This document shows positions 32,041 to 32,179 of a stretch of DNA of 32,179 bases, piece after piece. Each line of letters begins with the position of its first letter. The first letter of the stretch is position 1. Under the pieces are notes generated by a model, which ran no database searches, was not told the origin of the DNA, and saw nothing but the letters and a program-made list of their open reading frames with translations. The translations under genes and the position numbers were made by a program. Source of the stretch: an uncultured delta proteobacterium (lineage in GTDB: Bacteria > Bdellovibrionota_C > UBA2361 > CAIXSY01); contig CAIXSY010000165.1 in the NCBI GenBank assembly GCA_903922175.1, positions 1-32,179 on the forward strand, read 5' to 3'.

Positions 32041-32179
32041 TCCGTCTCTCGCCGCAAGGTGTTTCACCAACCTCCAGACCTCGGCTCGGCGAGAGCCGAG
32101 ACGGGAGCGATCTGCAGTCAGCTTTCTGCTGACTGCATCTGATGCAGCTGCAGCTTTCGGCCGCAGCCCACGGCCTTAG
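32041..32179 (+). repeat. Dispersed structured repeat (family R1), copy B, cut by the window edge
   Basis: The first 68 bp are identical to 3788-3855 (copy A); the remainder is related and ends CGCAGCCCACGGCCTTAG at the window border. It carries the same hairpins as copy A, with a GCTGCAGC..GCCGCAGC end stem slightly altered. Confidence 0.75.

Noticed and set aside
1-32179. tRNA, rRNA or CRISPR array
   Set aside because: I looked for T-loop/acceptor patterns, rRNA-like conserved stretches and regularly spaced repeats with unique spacers and found none; a dedicated covariance-model scan would be decisive.

Overview
The window reads as a chromosomal segment of a Gram-negative bacterium of moderate GC (about half). 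Several proteins carry lipoprotein or Sec signals, there is a bacterial NADPH-type glutamate synthase pair, and DUF6502, TRL-like lipoproteins and a Cys-rich lipoprotein with a Gly-rich tether recall deltaproteobacterial-type lineages such as Myxococcota, Bdellovibrionota or relatives. That placement is an inference; there is no rRNA or other taxonomic marker here.

Layout. 1-3.7 kb: a Nudix hydrolase, endonuclease IV on the minus strand, a TRL-like lipoprotein, a decayed gene fragment, a palindromic element and a secreted SGNH hydrolase with a calcium-binding tail. 3.9-8.3 kb: a GT-C-like membrane protein, a ferritin-like protein behind an FNR-like dyad, a bacterial PH-domain membrane protein, an IS91-type transposase remnant, a possible small protein and a Crp/Fnr regulator. 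8.3-9.1 kb: hairpins and a truncated REP-associated transposase (RAYT-type) remnant. 9.1-12.5 kb: two lipoproteins (a clan-A glycoside hydrolase-like protein and a TRL-like one), then a tight minus-strand set (GNAT, L,D-transpeptidase, YhcH) and an unknown conserved-looking protein. 12.7-16.3 kb: an Asp/Glu racemase coupled to an MFS transporter, a lipoprotein and a DUF6502 protein. 16.4 kb: a 164-bp MITE with 29-bp terminal inverted repeats and an 8-bp target duplication. 16.7-22.7 kb: gltB-gltD, the nitrogen-assimilation core. 22.7-25.3 kb: a secreted ankyrin protein between two direct repeats and a putative methyltransferase whose end lies in the second repeat. 26.0-28.0 kb: a fusion of queuine tRNA-ribosyltransferase with an MnmC/MnmD-type methyltransferase. 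28.0-32.2 kb: a second copy of the palindromic element, an SDR oxidoreductase, an unknown protein, a MutT-like Nudix enzyme, a patatin-like lipase and more dispersed repeats.

Most genes are single housekeeping or envelope functions. The two strongest unusual signals are (i) the Tgt-MnmD fusion, which joins two different wobble-base (position 34) tRNA modification activities and has an altered tRNA-contact loop in the Tgt part, and (ii) at least four families of short structured repeats in the intergenic regions. Two of these families have MITE-like ends, and others lie beside a RAYT-type transposase remnant. No tRNA, rRNA or CRISPR array was recognised.
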